Assembly: GCA_019752635.1 (NCBI GenBank)
Contig: JAIELX010000093.1
Location: 1-34,065, forward strand
DNA length: 34,065 nt
Direction: 5' to 3'
Origin: Candidatus Obscuribacterales bacterium
Lineage (GTDB): Bacteria; Cyanobacteriota; Vampirovibrionia; Obscuribacterales; Obscuribacteraceae
Shown one piece after another: positions 15,791-24,554 of this stretch. Made by a program: the position numbers and the translations under genes. How positions within the stretch are numbered: the stretch's first letter is position 1; each line of letters begins with the position of its first letter. The notes below the pieces were generated by a model that did no database searches, was not told the origin of the DNA, and was given only the letters and a program-made list of their open reading frames with translations.

Positions 15791-16830
15791 TTAAGGTCGG
15801 TATTGCCGGCGCTACCGGATACACCGGGCAAGAGCTGGTGCGTATACTGAATATGCATTCGGGAGTCAAGCTCCAATCATTGCTGTGCCAGTCGCAAGTC
15901 GGTCAGCAATACTCCGCGCTATTTCCTTCTTTTCTTGGCGAAGTAGACCAGCTTTTGCAGGGGATGGATCAACTCGAAGCTGCTTCACAGTCGTGCGATG
16001 TTCTGTTTCTTGCGCTTCCTCACGGGGTTTCGGCTAATCTCGTCAATCCCGATATGTTGGCTCAAACCAAGGTAATTGATTTGGGCGCCGATTTCAGATT
16101 GAAAGATCCCTTCCAATACGACAAATGGTACGAGTCCGCACATCCGGCTCCTCATCTGTTGTCCAAAGCTGTTTACGGTCTTCCCGAATACAGAAGGTCG
16201 GAAATTAAGAAGGCGAAATTGGTGGCGAATCCCGGGTGCTACGCAACTGCAACCATTCTGGCTCTGCAACCACTCGTATCGTCCGGTCTATTAGACTCCA
16301 ACAACATAATTGTGGACGCTAAATCCGGCGTGTCCGGCGCAGGTAGAGCGCTAAGTTTGGGGGTTCACTACAACGAGTGCAACGAAAACCTCAAAGCCTA
16401 CAAAGTTGCTTCGCATCGGCACACCCCTGAAATCGAACAAGAACTATCCGCAATTGGGGGCAAAGATGTCACGGTCTCGTTTACTGCGCACCTGGTGCCG
16501 ATGAGCCGTGGAATCCTTGCCACCACTTACGCGAAAGTGAAGGCTGGCGTAACTGAACAAGATCTGATCGAGGTCTACGAAAGTAAGTTCGGAGATGAGC
16601 CTTTCGTCAAGGTTCTCGGAGGGGAATCACCTGAAACGAAGTGGGTCCGCGATAGCAATAACTGCCACATCGCGGTGAATGTGGATGAGCGGACAGGCAA
16701 CGCAATTATCATTAGCGCAATCGACAATTTGATAAAGGGTGCAGCCGGACAGGCTGTTCAAAACATGAATTTGATCTGCGGGATTAACGAAACCGCAGGA
16801 TTATCAAAGTCCTCAGTTCTCGTCCACTAA
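15787..16830 (+). CDS. argC: N-acetyl-gamma-glutamyl-phosphate reductase
   Basis: This 347-residue NADPH-dependent enzyme reduces N-acetylglutamyl phosphate to the semialdehyde. The Rossmann motif is GATGYTGQELVRIL at residues 8-21, the catalytic cysteine is in NPGCYAT (Cys151), and HRHTPEIEQEL holds the catalytic His region. Length is normal for the family. It begins inside the last codon of argH (4-bp overlap), indicating translational coupling. Confidence 0.96.
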   Translation: MIKVGIAGATGYTGQELVRILNMHSGVKLQSLLCQSQVGQQYSALFPSFLGEVDQLLQGMDQLEAASQSCDVLFLALPHGVSANLVNPDMLAQTKVIDLGADFRLKDPFQYDKWYESAHPAPHLLSKAVYGLPEYRRSEIKKAKLVANPGCYATATILALQPLVSSGLLDSNNIIVDAKSGVSGAGRALSLGVHYNECNENLKAYKVASHRHTPEIEQELSAIGGKDVTVSFTAHLVPMSRGILATTYAKVKAGVTEQDLIEVYESKFGDEPFVKVLGGESPETKWVRDSNNCHIAVNVDERTGNAIIISAIDNLIKGAAGQAVQNMNLICGINETAGLSKSSVLVH

Positions 16831-16857
16831 CGGACACTATCTCAAAGGAGTTCTGGA

Positions 16858-18135
16858 ATGAATGCAATTCACGTCATCGAGGGTGGTATCACTGCACCGA
16901 AAGGGTTCGCGGCGGCCGGCGCTCACGTTGGATTGCGTCGCAAGCGCAAAGACCTGGCGTTGATTGTTAGCGAAAAGTCCGCAGCTTGCGCTGCCGTTTT
17001 CACAACGAACGCCATCAAAGGTGCTCCTATTCTGTGGAACAAGGAAGTCTTGTCCGGAACTGATCACGTGCGGGCTATCGTGGTGAACAGCGCCTATGCC
17101 AATTCCGGCACGGGGCAGCCCGGTCTTGCACATGCAAAGCAGATGGCGCAGACAACTGCCGGGTGTCTTGGACTGAGTCCGGATGAAGTACTTGTTGCTT
17201 CCACTGGCATCATCGGAATTCACTTGCCCATAGACGTGATCACTGCCGGAATTGCTCACACGGCTCCACTGTTGGATAACACCATGGAAAGTGGCACATA
17301 CGCCGCTGAAGCTATCACTACAACCGACACCTTCATCAAACAGATGGCGGTGGAGTTCGAGGTGAATGGCACGAAGGTTACCGTTGGCGCGATGGCGAAG
17401 GGCTCCGGAATGGTTCACCCGAACATGGCAACAACTCTCGGGTTTCTGACCACGGACCTTGCTATTGCTCCCGAGTTGCTGAAGACGGCTCTTTCCTCTG
17501 TGATTGTTGATACGTTCAACATGATTTCAGTGGATGGTGACACCAGTACCAATGACATGGTGGTGCTGTTAGCAAACGGACTGGCCAACAATCCACTAAT
17601 CGAGTCGGAAGATGACGAGTATGAGCTGTTTGTACACGTACTGCAAATGGTGCTGACCCAGCTGGCAAAGTCTGTAGCCAGAGACGGAGAAGGTGCTTCC
17701 AAGCTCATTGAAGTCATAGTTTCCGGCACCGAGAGCATGGACGACGCGCGCAAGTGTGCGCGGGCTGTGGTGGCTTCTACGTTGGTTAAGGCCGCCGTAT
17801 TCGCGGAGGACGCGAATTGGGGGCGAATTGTCGCTGCCCTGGGTAACGCCGGCGTGGCGATCGAATATGACAAGCTGTCGATCTCCATGTTCGGAAATGG
17901 GCTTCATGTTCCGCTTCTGCTCGATGGTATGCCGTATTGGATGGATGAAAGCATTTGTCGTTCGGCATTGCAGTCGAATGAGGTGCGGTTTGTTATCTGT
18001 GCGGGCGAGAGCCAGCATCAGGCAACTGCTTGGGGATGCGATCTTACCTATGACTACATTAAGAAGAATGGAAATTACCGTGCCGGTCAATTGACGGCGA
18101 AGGTGGGTTTGGTTAAGGAAGAAGGTGTTGCTTAA
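16858..18135 (+). CDS. argJ: Bifunctional ornithine acetyltransferase / N-acetylglutamate synthase
   Basis: This 425-residue enzyme moves the acetyl group from N-acetylornithine to glutamate, giving ornithine and recycling acetate; bifunctional forms also use acetyl-CoA. The precursor self-cleaves at KGSGMVHPNMA|TTLGF, between Ala191 and Thr192, leaving Thr192 as the nucleophile of the beta chain. The start has AAAGGAG upstream, 27 bp after argC. Its presence means the operon uses the cyclic acetyl pathway, and no argE is seen. Whether it also has synthase activity cannot be read from the sequence. Confidence 0.95.
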   Translation: MNAIHVIEGGITAPKGFAAAGAHVGLRRKRKDLALIVSEKSAACAAVFTTNAIKGAPILWNKEVLSGTDHVRAIVVNSAYANSGTGQPGLAHAKQMAQTTAGCLGLSPDEVLVASTGIIGIHLPIDVITAGIAHTAPLLDNTMESGTYAAEAITTTDTFIKQMAVEFEVNGTKVTVGAMAKGSGMVHPNMATTLGFLTTDLAIAPELLKTALSSVIVDTFNMISVDGDTSTNDMVVLLANGLANNPLIESEDDEYELFVHVLQMVLTQLAKSVARDGEGASKLIEVIVSGTESMDDARKCARAVVASTLVKAAVFAEDANWGRIVAALGNAGVAIEYDKLSISMFGNGLHVPLLLDGMPYWMDESICRSALQSNEVRFVICAGESQHQATAWGCDLTYDYIKKNGNYRAGQLTAKVGLVKEEGVA

Positions 18136-18136
18136 A

Positions 18137-18979
18137 ATGACAACTGGTGAATTAGAAGTAGGGACAACCGTTGCGACAGACGCACCGATTGTGGTCAAGC
18201 TTGGCGGTAGTGCGCTGAAGACTTCTGCGTCGCTGGACAAAATAATCAGCCAGATCGCCGCTCTAGCTTTGGAAGGTAAGCAAGTCATTCTCGTTCATGG
18301 TGGTGGTCCCCATATAAGTAAAGCGATGGAAGCTCATAACTTGAAACCGTGCTTCGTGAATGGATTGCGGGTAACTGACGACGCCACGTTGATGACTGTC
18401 TACTCCGCACTGGGTGCGCTCAACGCAGAGATTGTTGAAGCGTTGCGCGCCAATGGAGTGGATGCTGCGGGGATGCATGCCGCGCCGGATTTGTTCGAGT
18501 GTGTCAAGGCTCCCTGTATGACTTTGGCGAATGGAAATGTTGCTGATTTAGGTTGGGTCGGCAAGATTGTTGGCGTGAATCCTGGTCCGTTGAGACCGTT
18601 CAACTCGAGAGTTGTTGTAGTCTCACCGATAGGCTGGGACAACTACCGAAACAGATTCAATCTCAATGCAGACCATGCGGCGATGGCTTTAGCTGTGGCA
18701 CTGGGCGCCGGGGCACTCGTATTTCTCAGCGATGTTGCGGGTGTGTTAACTGATACCAGTGATCCGTCAAGTCGTGTGCCGCTTCTCAATGAAAGCAATG
18801 CAAAGGATCTGATTGAAAGTGGTATCGTTTGTGGTGGTATGCTTCCGAAGGTCGACAGTAGCTTGAGAGCGCTGAAAGCGGGCGTCGGACGTGTATGTAT
18901 GGCTGATGGACGGCAGGACTCTGCGCTTTTGGAAGTACTAAGCAACACCGGCCGAGTCGGCACCACAATCTGCGCCTGA
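18137..18979 (+). CDS. argB: Acetylglutamate kinase
   Basis: This 280-residue amino-acid kinase phosphorylates N-acetylglutamate. Visible motifs are VVKLGGSAL (Lys21), VHGGGPHISKAME, FVNGLRVTDD, NLNADHAAMALA and GGMLPKVDSSLRA. Only about 17 residues precede the first strand and they are not helical. The amphipathic N-terminal helix of arginine-inhibited hexameric kinases (for example Thermotoga) is therefore missing. I chose the ATG at 18137, one base after the argJ stop. A GTG at 18125 inside argJ, with AAGGA at 5 nt, is a real alternative adding four residues. It is the last gene of the operon, and no intrinsic terminator follows. Confidence 0.95.
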   Translation: MTTGELEVGTTVATDAPIVVKLGGSALKTSASLDKIISQIAALALEGKQVILVHGGGPHISKAMEAHNLKPCFVNGLRVTDDATLMTVYSALGALNAEIVEALRANGVDAAGMHAAPDLFECVKAPCMTLANGNVADLGWVGKIVGVNPGPLRPFNSRVVVVSPIGWDNYRNRFNLNADHAAMALAVALGAGALVFLSDVAGVLTDTSDPSSRVPLLNESNAKDLIESGIVCGGMLPKVDSSLRALKAGVGRVCMADGRQDSALLEVLSNTGRVGTTICA

Positions 18980-19022
18980 TCCGCGCAAATGTCGCGAAGT
19001 CCTCAATTGGTAATCGATGTTC

Positions 19023-20117
19023 TCAGTCCTTGATGTGAATGGACGCGTGGTCGCACTTGAAGGAAACGTCTTCGCTATCCTTGAATAGTTGGCGCAACAG
19101 CTTGCGATAAAATCCATAGAGCGGCACTCGCTCTGCTACTTCTTCGCGCATAATGTCACGCTGGATTTTGAACGACTGATGTGAAGGTCCTGCCATGTGA
19201 TCCAGCTCCAGATAGTAGTTTGAGAGCGGCTGCACTTGGATCTCGAACATGCGATCGCTCCACTTAACTACGCTCTTCAACGCTTTCCATCCCGTTTTCT
19301 TCATCTCTGATTCGGGGCACGTCAGGTAATCTTTGGTTTCTAGAAATTCAAGTAACTTGTCCGAACCGGTTCGCTCTTGTTCTGCGATAAAAAGCTGATG
19401 CGGTGCTGTGTTGTTCTCTTGAGGCACGCTGTCCACGGTCAGTGAAACGAGCTTCTTGTGTACTTCCAGGCAAGCGTTGTCGTCGTCGCAGACAATTTTT
19501 AGTCCGAAGATGTCTTTGACGTATTTGCTGAATCTGTTGAGGTGTTTGTCCCTCGATACCAATTGATTTAATTGAAAGATTTCGTCGGTAACTTTATTCC
19601 AAAGTTCTTCTTCCGCTTTGACTCGGCTAGTGAGTCGATTAACACCGGTGAAGTGGCGTCCTAGAGGAAGATACTCAATGAAGTTCGCCGATAGTTCAAG
19701 TGGAACCCAGGAGCGTCCCTGGCGGTATCGAAAGTTGTCGAGCATCTGGTTGCCCAGGTCAATGTCCAAAACGTTCAGTAGTTTGTCGGCGCTTATGCGC
19801 TCTCTTATCAGAAACGGACGTTCACCATCTCCGGGGAGCATGCCGATGACGTTACTATGCAGCTCACAACGACCCTCCAGCAGTGCCGACGCAATGAGGT
19901 GTGCTAGCTGGTGGAGGTGCTTCTCGCCATCCAGAATTTTTTGCCGAAACGCGTCCCTGACGCTTGTGATAAAGGACCGTTCAAATTCCAGAGTGATCGC
20001 CGTATCAGGGTTGCGCTCCTGCTCTTCCTTCTGCTGTGTTAGATACTCGACGAATCGGTAAAGCACCGGGTCGTGCATTGCCATGTAGAGGGGCGAGTGA
20101 GTAGGATTGAAGACCAT
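19023..20117 (-). CDS. Divergent RelA/SpoT-like domain protein (putative)
   Basis: The product has 364 residues and no signal peptide. The C-terminal half has a motif order like the RelA/SpoT nucleotidyltransferase domain: SRVKAEEELWNK (about 164), KDIFGLKIVCDDDNACLEVHKKL (about 201, given here only as landmarks), KDYL (about 262), TGWKALKSVV (about 275) and FEIQVQP (about 291). In active (p)ppGpp synthetases the last two read GYxSLH and EIQIRT, so key residues are altered. It may be a degenerate or altered-specificity relative. The N-terminal 150 residues are unassigned. I chose the ATG at 20117 because the promoter -10 at 20169-20174 puts the transcript start near 20162, which excludes the TTG at 20165. 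The arg operon converges on its 3' end. Confidence 0.5.
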   Translation of the reverse strand: MVFNPTHSPLYMAMHDPVLYRFVEYLTQQKEEQERNPDTAITLEFERSFITSVRDAFRQKILDGEKHLHQLAHLIASALLEGRCELHSNVIGMLPGDGERPFLIRERISADKLLNVLDIDLGNQMLDNFRYRQGRSWVPLELSANFIEYLPLGRHFTGVNRLTSRVKAEEELWNKVTDEIFQLNQLVSRDKHLNRFSKYVKDIFGLKIVCDDDNACLEVHKKLVSLTVDSVPQENNTAPHQLFIAEQERTGSDKLLEFLETKDYLTCPESEMKKTGWKALKSVVKWSDRMFEIQVQPLSNYYLELDHMAGPSHQSFKIQRDIMREEVAERVPLYGFYRKLLRQLFKDSEDVSFKCDHASIHIKD

Positions 20118-20456
20118 GAAATTGCCTGTGAAACTACTGTGATGCCAAGGAACGTTTGATGCCAAGCAATTATAAAGTGCGTAATCCTACATGGAAGCAA
20201 ATATGTAAAGTTGTGACCCTTTGCATCGGGCGCAATGCGTCTACTTTCTGACCTCGATTTCCATAACTTCCCCGTCTCTATGCGTCTTTCGGCGCAACCG
20301 CGCATATTAGCGGGGTGTCATCGACAGCTGTTTGATTGCTTGATACTTCGCACCGTTGCCATGGACTTTTTGTAGACGGACTCTCGCGTAGCATCGGCGG
20401 AGCCGTATAAGCCTACGGTCCGTAAGATCCGCTCTTGATGGAACCGCTCTACACTA
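20118..20456. other. Intergenic region with promoter and hairpin
   Basis: This gap of about 340 bp separates two minus-strand genes. A perfect minus-strand -10, TATAAT (20169-20174), has only a weak -35 about 17 bp upstream, and probably drives the gene ending at 19023. A hairpin of 9 bp with one bulged G (20398-20407 with 20414-20422) lies about 35 bp past the end of the 20457-21281 gene and has no T tract. Nothing else is recognised. Confidence 0.45.
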
Positions 20457-21281
20457 CTATTGGTGTTCGAGCTGAATTGTCGCGCCTAGCAGTTTGGCGG
20501 GATCGATGTTCAAAACTATTACACCAGGCGGGGTGGCTGCTGGTGGTTTTACTGCCGTTCGTTTCCCCGTCGGTCTATATCGGCGCACAATCCTCCTGTG
20601 CCCTCCCTTACGGGGCTTGGTGGAGTTTGTTCGCGGTGGTCCCTCGTAGAAGAGATCTTTCGAAAAATTATCGCCATTCTCTATATCTTTAGATGGCTCT
20701 TCCTCGGTTGGCAGCGGCGCCGTTTCTTGTTCGGGATAGGTGACCAATTGGCTGCCCACGAACGAAGGGGGCTGTTCGGCCGTGTTCGAAGCGACCGTCA
20801 CCAGTGAGTGCTGTGATTCCATGTTTAGTAGCGACGTAGCATTCACCGGTGTGCGTGAAACAACTAGTGAGAGCTGTTCGGTGCCGGGCTGCTTATCGAA
20901 TGTAAGGAAACCTACTGCGGGCATCGAATACTTCTTGCCAGCGATAACTTTGTTCGGGCTATTTGCGGGCGGAAACAGAACTGCGGCTTTTCCGCTTGAA
21001 CCCTTCCGCATTGCAATGTATGCGTAGCCGTTGATATTTGGAATTACTCGGAATCGAATTTTGTCGCCGGAAATAAACTTTGTTCTATTGTCTACCAGCG
21101 TCATTTTTCCGCCGCGATAAAGCTCAATCCAATACTTAACTCCTGTATTTAGCTTCTCTGTTGGATTCTCCATCTGTTCACGGAAAATTGCCTTAGAACA
21201 CCCTGGTTCGTCAGCGGCTTCAGCTGCGGCTCCGACAGCAATCATTACTAGTAGAGTTAATACAATCAGTCTTTGAGTCAT
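20457..21281 (-). CDS. Secreted DUF4384-like protein with basic Pro-rich tail
   Basis: The product has 274 residues. The signal peptide spans about residues 1-22. A domain resembling DUF4384 (about residues 45-145) follows, with GDKIRFRVIPNINGYAYI, AVLFPPANSPNKVIAGKKY and GFLTFDKQPGTEQLSLVVS; this domain is usually found in surface or signalling proteins. The remainder is low-complexity, first acidic (TEEEPSKDIENGD), then strongly basic (KPRKGGHRRIVRRYRP). The ATG at 21281 puts the signal peptide directly at the N-terminus, and an earlier Met at 21299 is possible. A promoter lies at 21358-21386. Confidence 0.75.
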   Translation of the reverse strand: MTQRLIVLTLLVMIAVGAAAEAADEPGCSKAIFREQMENPTEKLNTGVKYWIELYRGGKMTLVDNRTKFISGDKIRFRVIPNINGYAYIAMRKGSSGKAAVLFPPANSPNKVIAGKKYSMPAVGFLTFDKQPGTEQLSLVVSRTPVNATSLLNMESQHSLVTVASNTAEQPPSFVGSQLVTYPEQETAPLPTEEEPSKDIENGDNFSKDLFYEGPPRTNSTKPRKGGHRRIVRRYRPTGKRTAVKPPAATPPGVIVLNIDPAKLLGATIQLEHQ

Positions 21282-21357
21282 GCAATCTACCCGATCCATT
21301 CTTTAACGCAATTGATGGGAGCGGCAAAAATTGCGATTTGCAGTAACACAATATCAA

Positions 21358-21406
21358 GACATAACAGAGTCCGCTCTTGCTGTCAATGGAGCGCGAGCAA
21401 TGACAG
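21358..21406 (-). promoter_or_regulatory. Promoter with an overlapping inverted repeat
   Basis: On the minus strand a perfect -35 TTGACA (21381-21386) is followed after 17 bp by TATGTC (21358-21363), placing the transcript start about 70 nt before the gene at 21281. The inverted repeat CTGTCA-N15-TGACAG (21380-21385 and 21401-21406) covers the -35 box and would suit a repressor. It could also fold as a weak hairpin after the 21423-21764 gene. Confidence 0.45.
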
Positions 21407-21422
21407 TGCCGACTAGAAAAGA

Positions 21423-21764
21423 TCAGTCGCTGTAAACGTTATTTAGTCGCATGCGAACTATTTTGACGCTAAGGTCGGTCATGTCGTCATGCAATTTTTT
21501 CGTGTCCGGCACGCTGAGCTTCTCGCCATTCTTTGCTTTCATCTTTGCGATGCGCGCTTTGATGTCAGCAACGTCTTTCTTCAAAGTCTCTACCTGCTTT
21601 GTGGTGAGTTCGTTAGCTTTGCGGCCTTCATCGATTTCTGAGTTCAGTTTGTCAATGCGCTGAGTCACCGTCCATCTTTTGGCGAAGGCGGGTTGCGAAC
21701 TGATAACGAAGCTGCATGACAGAACGATTGCGAGCAATGCAGTCACTAAAGCAGACTTTCTCAT
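21423..21764 (-). CDS. Small exported coiled-coil protein
   Basis: The product has 113 residues with a clear signal peptide (MRKS start, hydrophobic core, ending QPAFA near residue 28). The mature part is Lys/Glu-rich with heptad-like spacing across about residues 38-80 (DKLNSEIDEGRKANEL, ETLKKDVADIKARI), so probably a helical coiled coil. No family is recognised. I chose the ATG at 21764 because GGAG lies 9 nt upstream and it opens the signal peptide. The frame continues upstream into the histidine kinase gene, but that part is not coding. It lies 43 bp downstream of the kinase and may share its transcript. Confidence 0.75.
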   Translation of the reverse strand: MRKSALVTALLAIVLSCSFVISSQPAFAKRWTVTQRIDKLNSEIDEGRKANELTTKQVETLKKDVADIKARIAKMKAKNGEKLSVPDTKKLHDDMTDLSVKIVRMRLNNVYSD

Positions 21765-21807
21765 TTGATTACGCTCCAGTTGAGTCGGGCGGTAAAAAGT
21801 ATAGCAG

Positions 21808-23619
21808 TTACGCTTGTGGCAATGGCTGCTCCAAGGGAATTCGGAACCAGAAGGAGCTGCCATGTCCGTCAACGGAGGTGACACCTATAGTCCCGCGGTG
21901 AGCGTCTACAATAGCCTTACAAATGGCAAGTCCGAGCCCCGAGCCTTCTTTCTTCTTCTTTAAATCGCCGTCAAGCTGGTGATACCTATCGAAAATTGTT
22001 TGTTGCACATCTTCTGGAATTCCCGGACCTTCGTCAGTCACAAAAACGGTAACGTGCTCGTCGTCGCTTTCAATAGTTAAGGTAATGGTCGACTTTTCAG
22101 GTGAGAATTTGATTGCATTCCCCATAAGGTTCATGATGACCTGAGCGAGGCGGTCTGGATCTGCCATTACCTCTACTCCTTTCGTTGGTAGCTTCAACGT
22201 GATCTGCTTGCGTTCCGATAGTGCAGCGACTGCCTCGGCACAACGCCGCACCAGCGGTAGTAGCGACACGTCGTCTAAGTCCAAAGACAGTTTTCCGGAT
22301 TCCATCTTGTCAATTTCCAGGAGAGTATTGATAAGCTCGATTGACTGTTTGATGTTGGCTTCTGCAACTTGCACTTTCTTTTGTGCACGCTCTGACAGCT
22401 CACCCCAGGCACCTCTTCCGAGCACCGTCAGCGTGCTCTGTACCGCTGCCAATGGAGTTCGCAGGTCATGACTGACCATGGCCGCGAATTCTTGTTTGAA
22501 ACGTTCCAGTTCTTTGCGCTTAGTTATATCGTGTACTATGCAAAACAATGAGCCTTCCTTCTGAGACCAATGTCCAGACCACAACATGTCGACCGTCTGT
22601 CCGTCTCTTCTGATGCATTTGTTCTCCAGCAGGTGTGCTGTTTCCTTACCGTGCAGTCCCTCCGACCATTTGAGCGCAGCTTCTCTGTCCTCTTCGGCTA
22701 CCATTTCTATCCATTTCCTGCCTGTGAGTTCGGAAGGCTGCCACCCCAGAACTTCTGTTACTGCCGGGCTGACTGCCGAAATCTGCCCCTCACCGGATAT
22801 GGTGCATATGACATCGGCTGCGTTTTCAAATACGGCTCTTTCCTTTCGCGCGGCCTCGTTCAGGACGTCGGCCGCATAGTGGAAGGCGTGGTCAAGCTTG
22901 GCTATTTCGTCGTTTCCTGTCAACGGCGGTGCAAGTGGTTCTCGTTGGCTCATGCGTAGGCTGTTGTCCATGAGTGCCTCGAGTCGCTTTGAAGTGCCGG
23001 CGTGAAAAATCAACACGAGAAGCACCGCTATCACAACGCTCATAATCAATCCAAAGAGAATGAGCATATAGATCAGCGACTTAAGTCTTGGTGCCGCTTC
23101 TGGATCTATCTGTGATGCTTTTTCGCTCTTTATGATCTTGCCGAGTTCGGAAACGCAATCATTCAATTGCTCCTTCAAGCGAAGCGCTACCATGATATTC
23201 AATCGCCCGCCGCGGTCTAAATCGCGTTTTTCAGTCAGCAACTCTGAGATTGCTTCCGAGCTTTCCTTTCTTACTTTCAGGACGAGCATGGAATAAGATT
23301 TATTGTTTTCCACCAGAACTTCTAGGTTCGCCAGTTCGGCAGGAATTCTCTCGAAAATTTGCATCAACCGTTTCTCAAAGAGTGGTTTTGATGCCGCGTC
23401 ATAAGCAACGAAGGTAACGCCGGCATCGAACAGCAACTGAACCACCTCTGTTGTTTTGGCGATGACGGTTTTCGCATGTTCGGCTCTGAAGGCCTCTTTC
23501 TCTGCATGTTGCAACAGACCATAGAGGCTACTAAGCAAAATCAACTCGAAGGCAAGTGGTACGGCGATCAGAATCAACGCTTTATGAAAGAGGGTCAGTT
23601 GAAACTCTTTTCTTTTCAC
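21808..23619 (-). CDS. Membrane sensor histidine kinase with HAMP and PAS domains
   Basis: The product has 603 residues. In order: TM1 (about 14-36), an extracytoplasmic helical sensor of about 145 residues, TM2 (about 182-206), HAMP (about 207-255), PAS (about 259-368, ending in FCIVHDITKRK), HisKA with SHDLRTPLAAV (His384), and a HATPase with NLMGNAIKFSP, DEGPGIPE and GSGLGLAICK. I chose the GTG at 23619 because GAGAGGA lies 6 nt upstream and TM1 follows directly. Met codons further upstream lack ribosome-binding sites and would run into the divergent regulator. It faces the response regulator at 23741 across about 120 bp and is its likely partner. The sensed signal is unknown. Confidence 0.92.
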   Translation of the reverse strand: MKRKEFQLTLFHKALILIAVPLAFELILLSSLYGLLQHAEKEAFRAEHAKTVIAKTTEVVQLLFDAGVTFVAYDAASKPLFEKRLMQIFERIPAELANLEVLVENNKSYSMLVLKVRKESSEAISELLTEKRDLDRGGRLNIMVALRLKEQLNDCVSELGKIIKSEKASQIDPEAAPRLKSLIYMLILFGLIMSVVIAVLLVLIFHAGTSKRLEALMDNSLRMSQREPLAPPLTGNDEIAKLDHAFHYAADVLNEAARKERAVFENAADVICTISGEGQISAVSPAVTEVLGWQPSELTGRKWIEMVAEEDREAALKWSEGLHGKETAHLLENKCIRRDGQTVDMLWSGHWSQKEGSLFCIVHDITKRKELERFKQEFAAMVSHDLRTPLAAVQSTLTVLGRGAWGELSERAQKKVQVAEANIKQSIELINTLLEIDKMESGKLSLDLDDVSLLPLVRRCAEAVAALSERKQITLKLPTKGVEVMADPDRLAQVIMNLMGNAIKFSPEKSTITLTIESDDEHVTVFVTDEGPGIPEDVQQTIFDRYHQLDGDLKKKKEGSGLGLAICKAIVDAHRGTIGVTSVDGHGSSFWFRIPLEQPLPQA

Positions 23620-23740
23620 CTGTGGTCCTCTCGGGCTAGCGAATTGGTGGGGCATGCAAAGGGGTGCTTGTCCCCGCCTGCCATATTCTATAAGATTGTG
23701 CTTGCTCGATTTCATTTGCCGGGCACCGAGTGAGGAGATC

Positions 23741-24415
23741 ATGGCTAAGATTCTTGTGGTAGAGGACAATCCCGACCTCTTAGACAACATCCGAGAGTGG
23801 TTGTTGATGGAGCAGCATATCGTCGACTGCGTCGGCGAGGGAACACAAGCCGTCGCGTATCTGGAAAGTTATGATTACGACCTTGTAGTCCTCGATTGGA
23901 CACTGCCGGGCATGAGTGGAATTGAAATCTGCAAACAGTTTCGCGGTAAGGGCGGTGTTACGCCGATTTTGATGCTCACCGGAAGGCGCTCCATTGATGA
24001 TAAGGAATCAGGGCTGGATGCCGGTGCGGATGATTATTTGACCAAGCCCTTCGAAATGCGTGAGTTATCCGCCAGGGTAAGAGCTTTGCTGCGCAGGGCT
24101 CCCGCACCGCCGTCGCAGCAGCTGAAAGCTCGCGATGTTGTGTTGGATCGACAAGCCAAGCGAGTAACAAAGAACGGCAAAGAACTTAAACTAATGCCGA
24201 AAGATTTTGCCATCTTGGAAGTCTTAATGACCTATCCGGATCGAGTTTTCAGTGCGGAGGCTCTTGTTGAGAGAATCTGGTCTTCTGATGCGGATGTGAC
24301 CGGTGAAGTTGTACGAAAGCACATAAACAGGATTCGAACTCAGGTTGATTCCGGCGATGGAGAATCTTTGATTCGCACCGTTCATGGTGCCGGTTATTCT
24401 CTTCATCTCGATTAG
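23741..24415 (+). CDS. OmpR/PhoB-family response regulator
   Basis: The product has 224 residues. The receiver domain (1-120) holds the acidic pair Glu8-Asp9, phospho-acceptor Asp52 in VVLDWTLPGMSG, Thr80, and Lys102 in LTKPFEMREL. The winged-helix DNA-binding domain (about 130-222) has VFSAEALVERIWSS and VVRKHINRIRTQVD and ends in IRTVHGAGYSLHLD. I chose the ATG at 23741 with GAGGAG just upstream. An upstream in-frame extension lacks protein character. The divergent promoter region it shares with the histidine kinase contains AT-rich -10-like sequences near 23681-23694, and phosphorylated dimers could bind there. A strong hairpin follows at 24441. Confidence 0.93.
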   Translation: MAKILVVEDNPDLLDNIREWLLMEQHIVDCVGEGTQAVAYLESYDYDLVVLDWTLPGMSGIEICKQFRGKGGVTPILMLTGRRSIDDKESGLDAGADDYLTKPFEMRELSARVRALLRRAPAPPSQQLKARDVVLDRQAKRVTKNGKELKLMPKDFAILEVLMTYPDRVFSAEALVERIWSSDADVTGEVVRKHINRIRTQVDSGDGESLIRTVHGAGYSLHLD

Positions 24416-24440
24416 CATCTAGAAGCTTCTGGATTAAACT

Positions 24441-24472
24441 GAGGGAAGGTCGGGATGCAACGACCTTCCCTC
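24441..24472. terminator. Perfect 12-bp hairpin between convergent genes
   Basis: GAGGGAAGGTCG (24441-24452) pairs perfectly with 24461-24472 around an 8-nt loop, 25 bp after the response regulator and 80 bp past the end of the small minus-strand gene. T runs are short on both sides (TCGTTTC on +, AGTTTAAT on -). It is probably a bidirectional terminator. No gene is supported in 24473-24554. Confidence 0.6.
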
Positions 24473-24554
24473 ATCGTTTCGCCACACAATTTGATCAGAT
24501 CCCGAGAAGAAAGCGATAGCGTCGGTTGTCTTCTCGGTTCCTGGTCGTTCGGGC

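Noticed and set aside
18980..19022. Terminator after the arginine operon
   Set aside because: Only short GC-rich complementarity is visible and there is no T tract, so no terminator is called.
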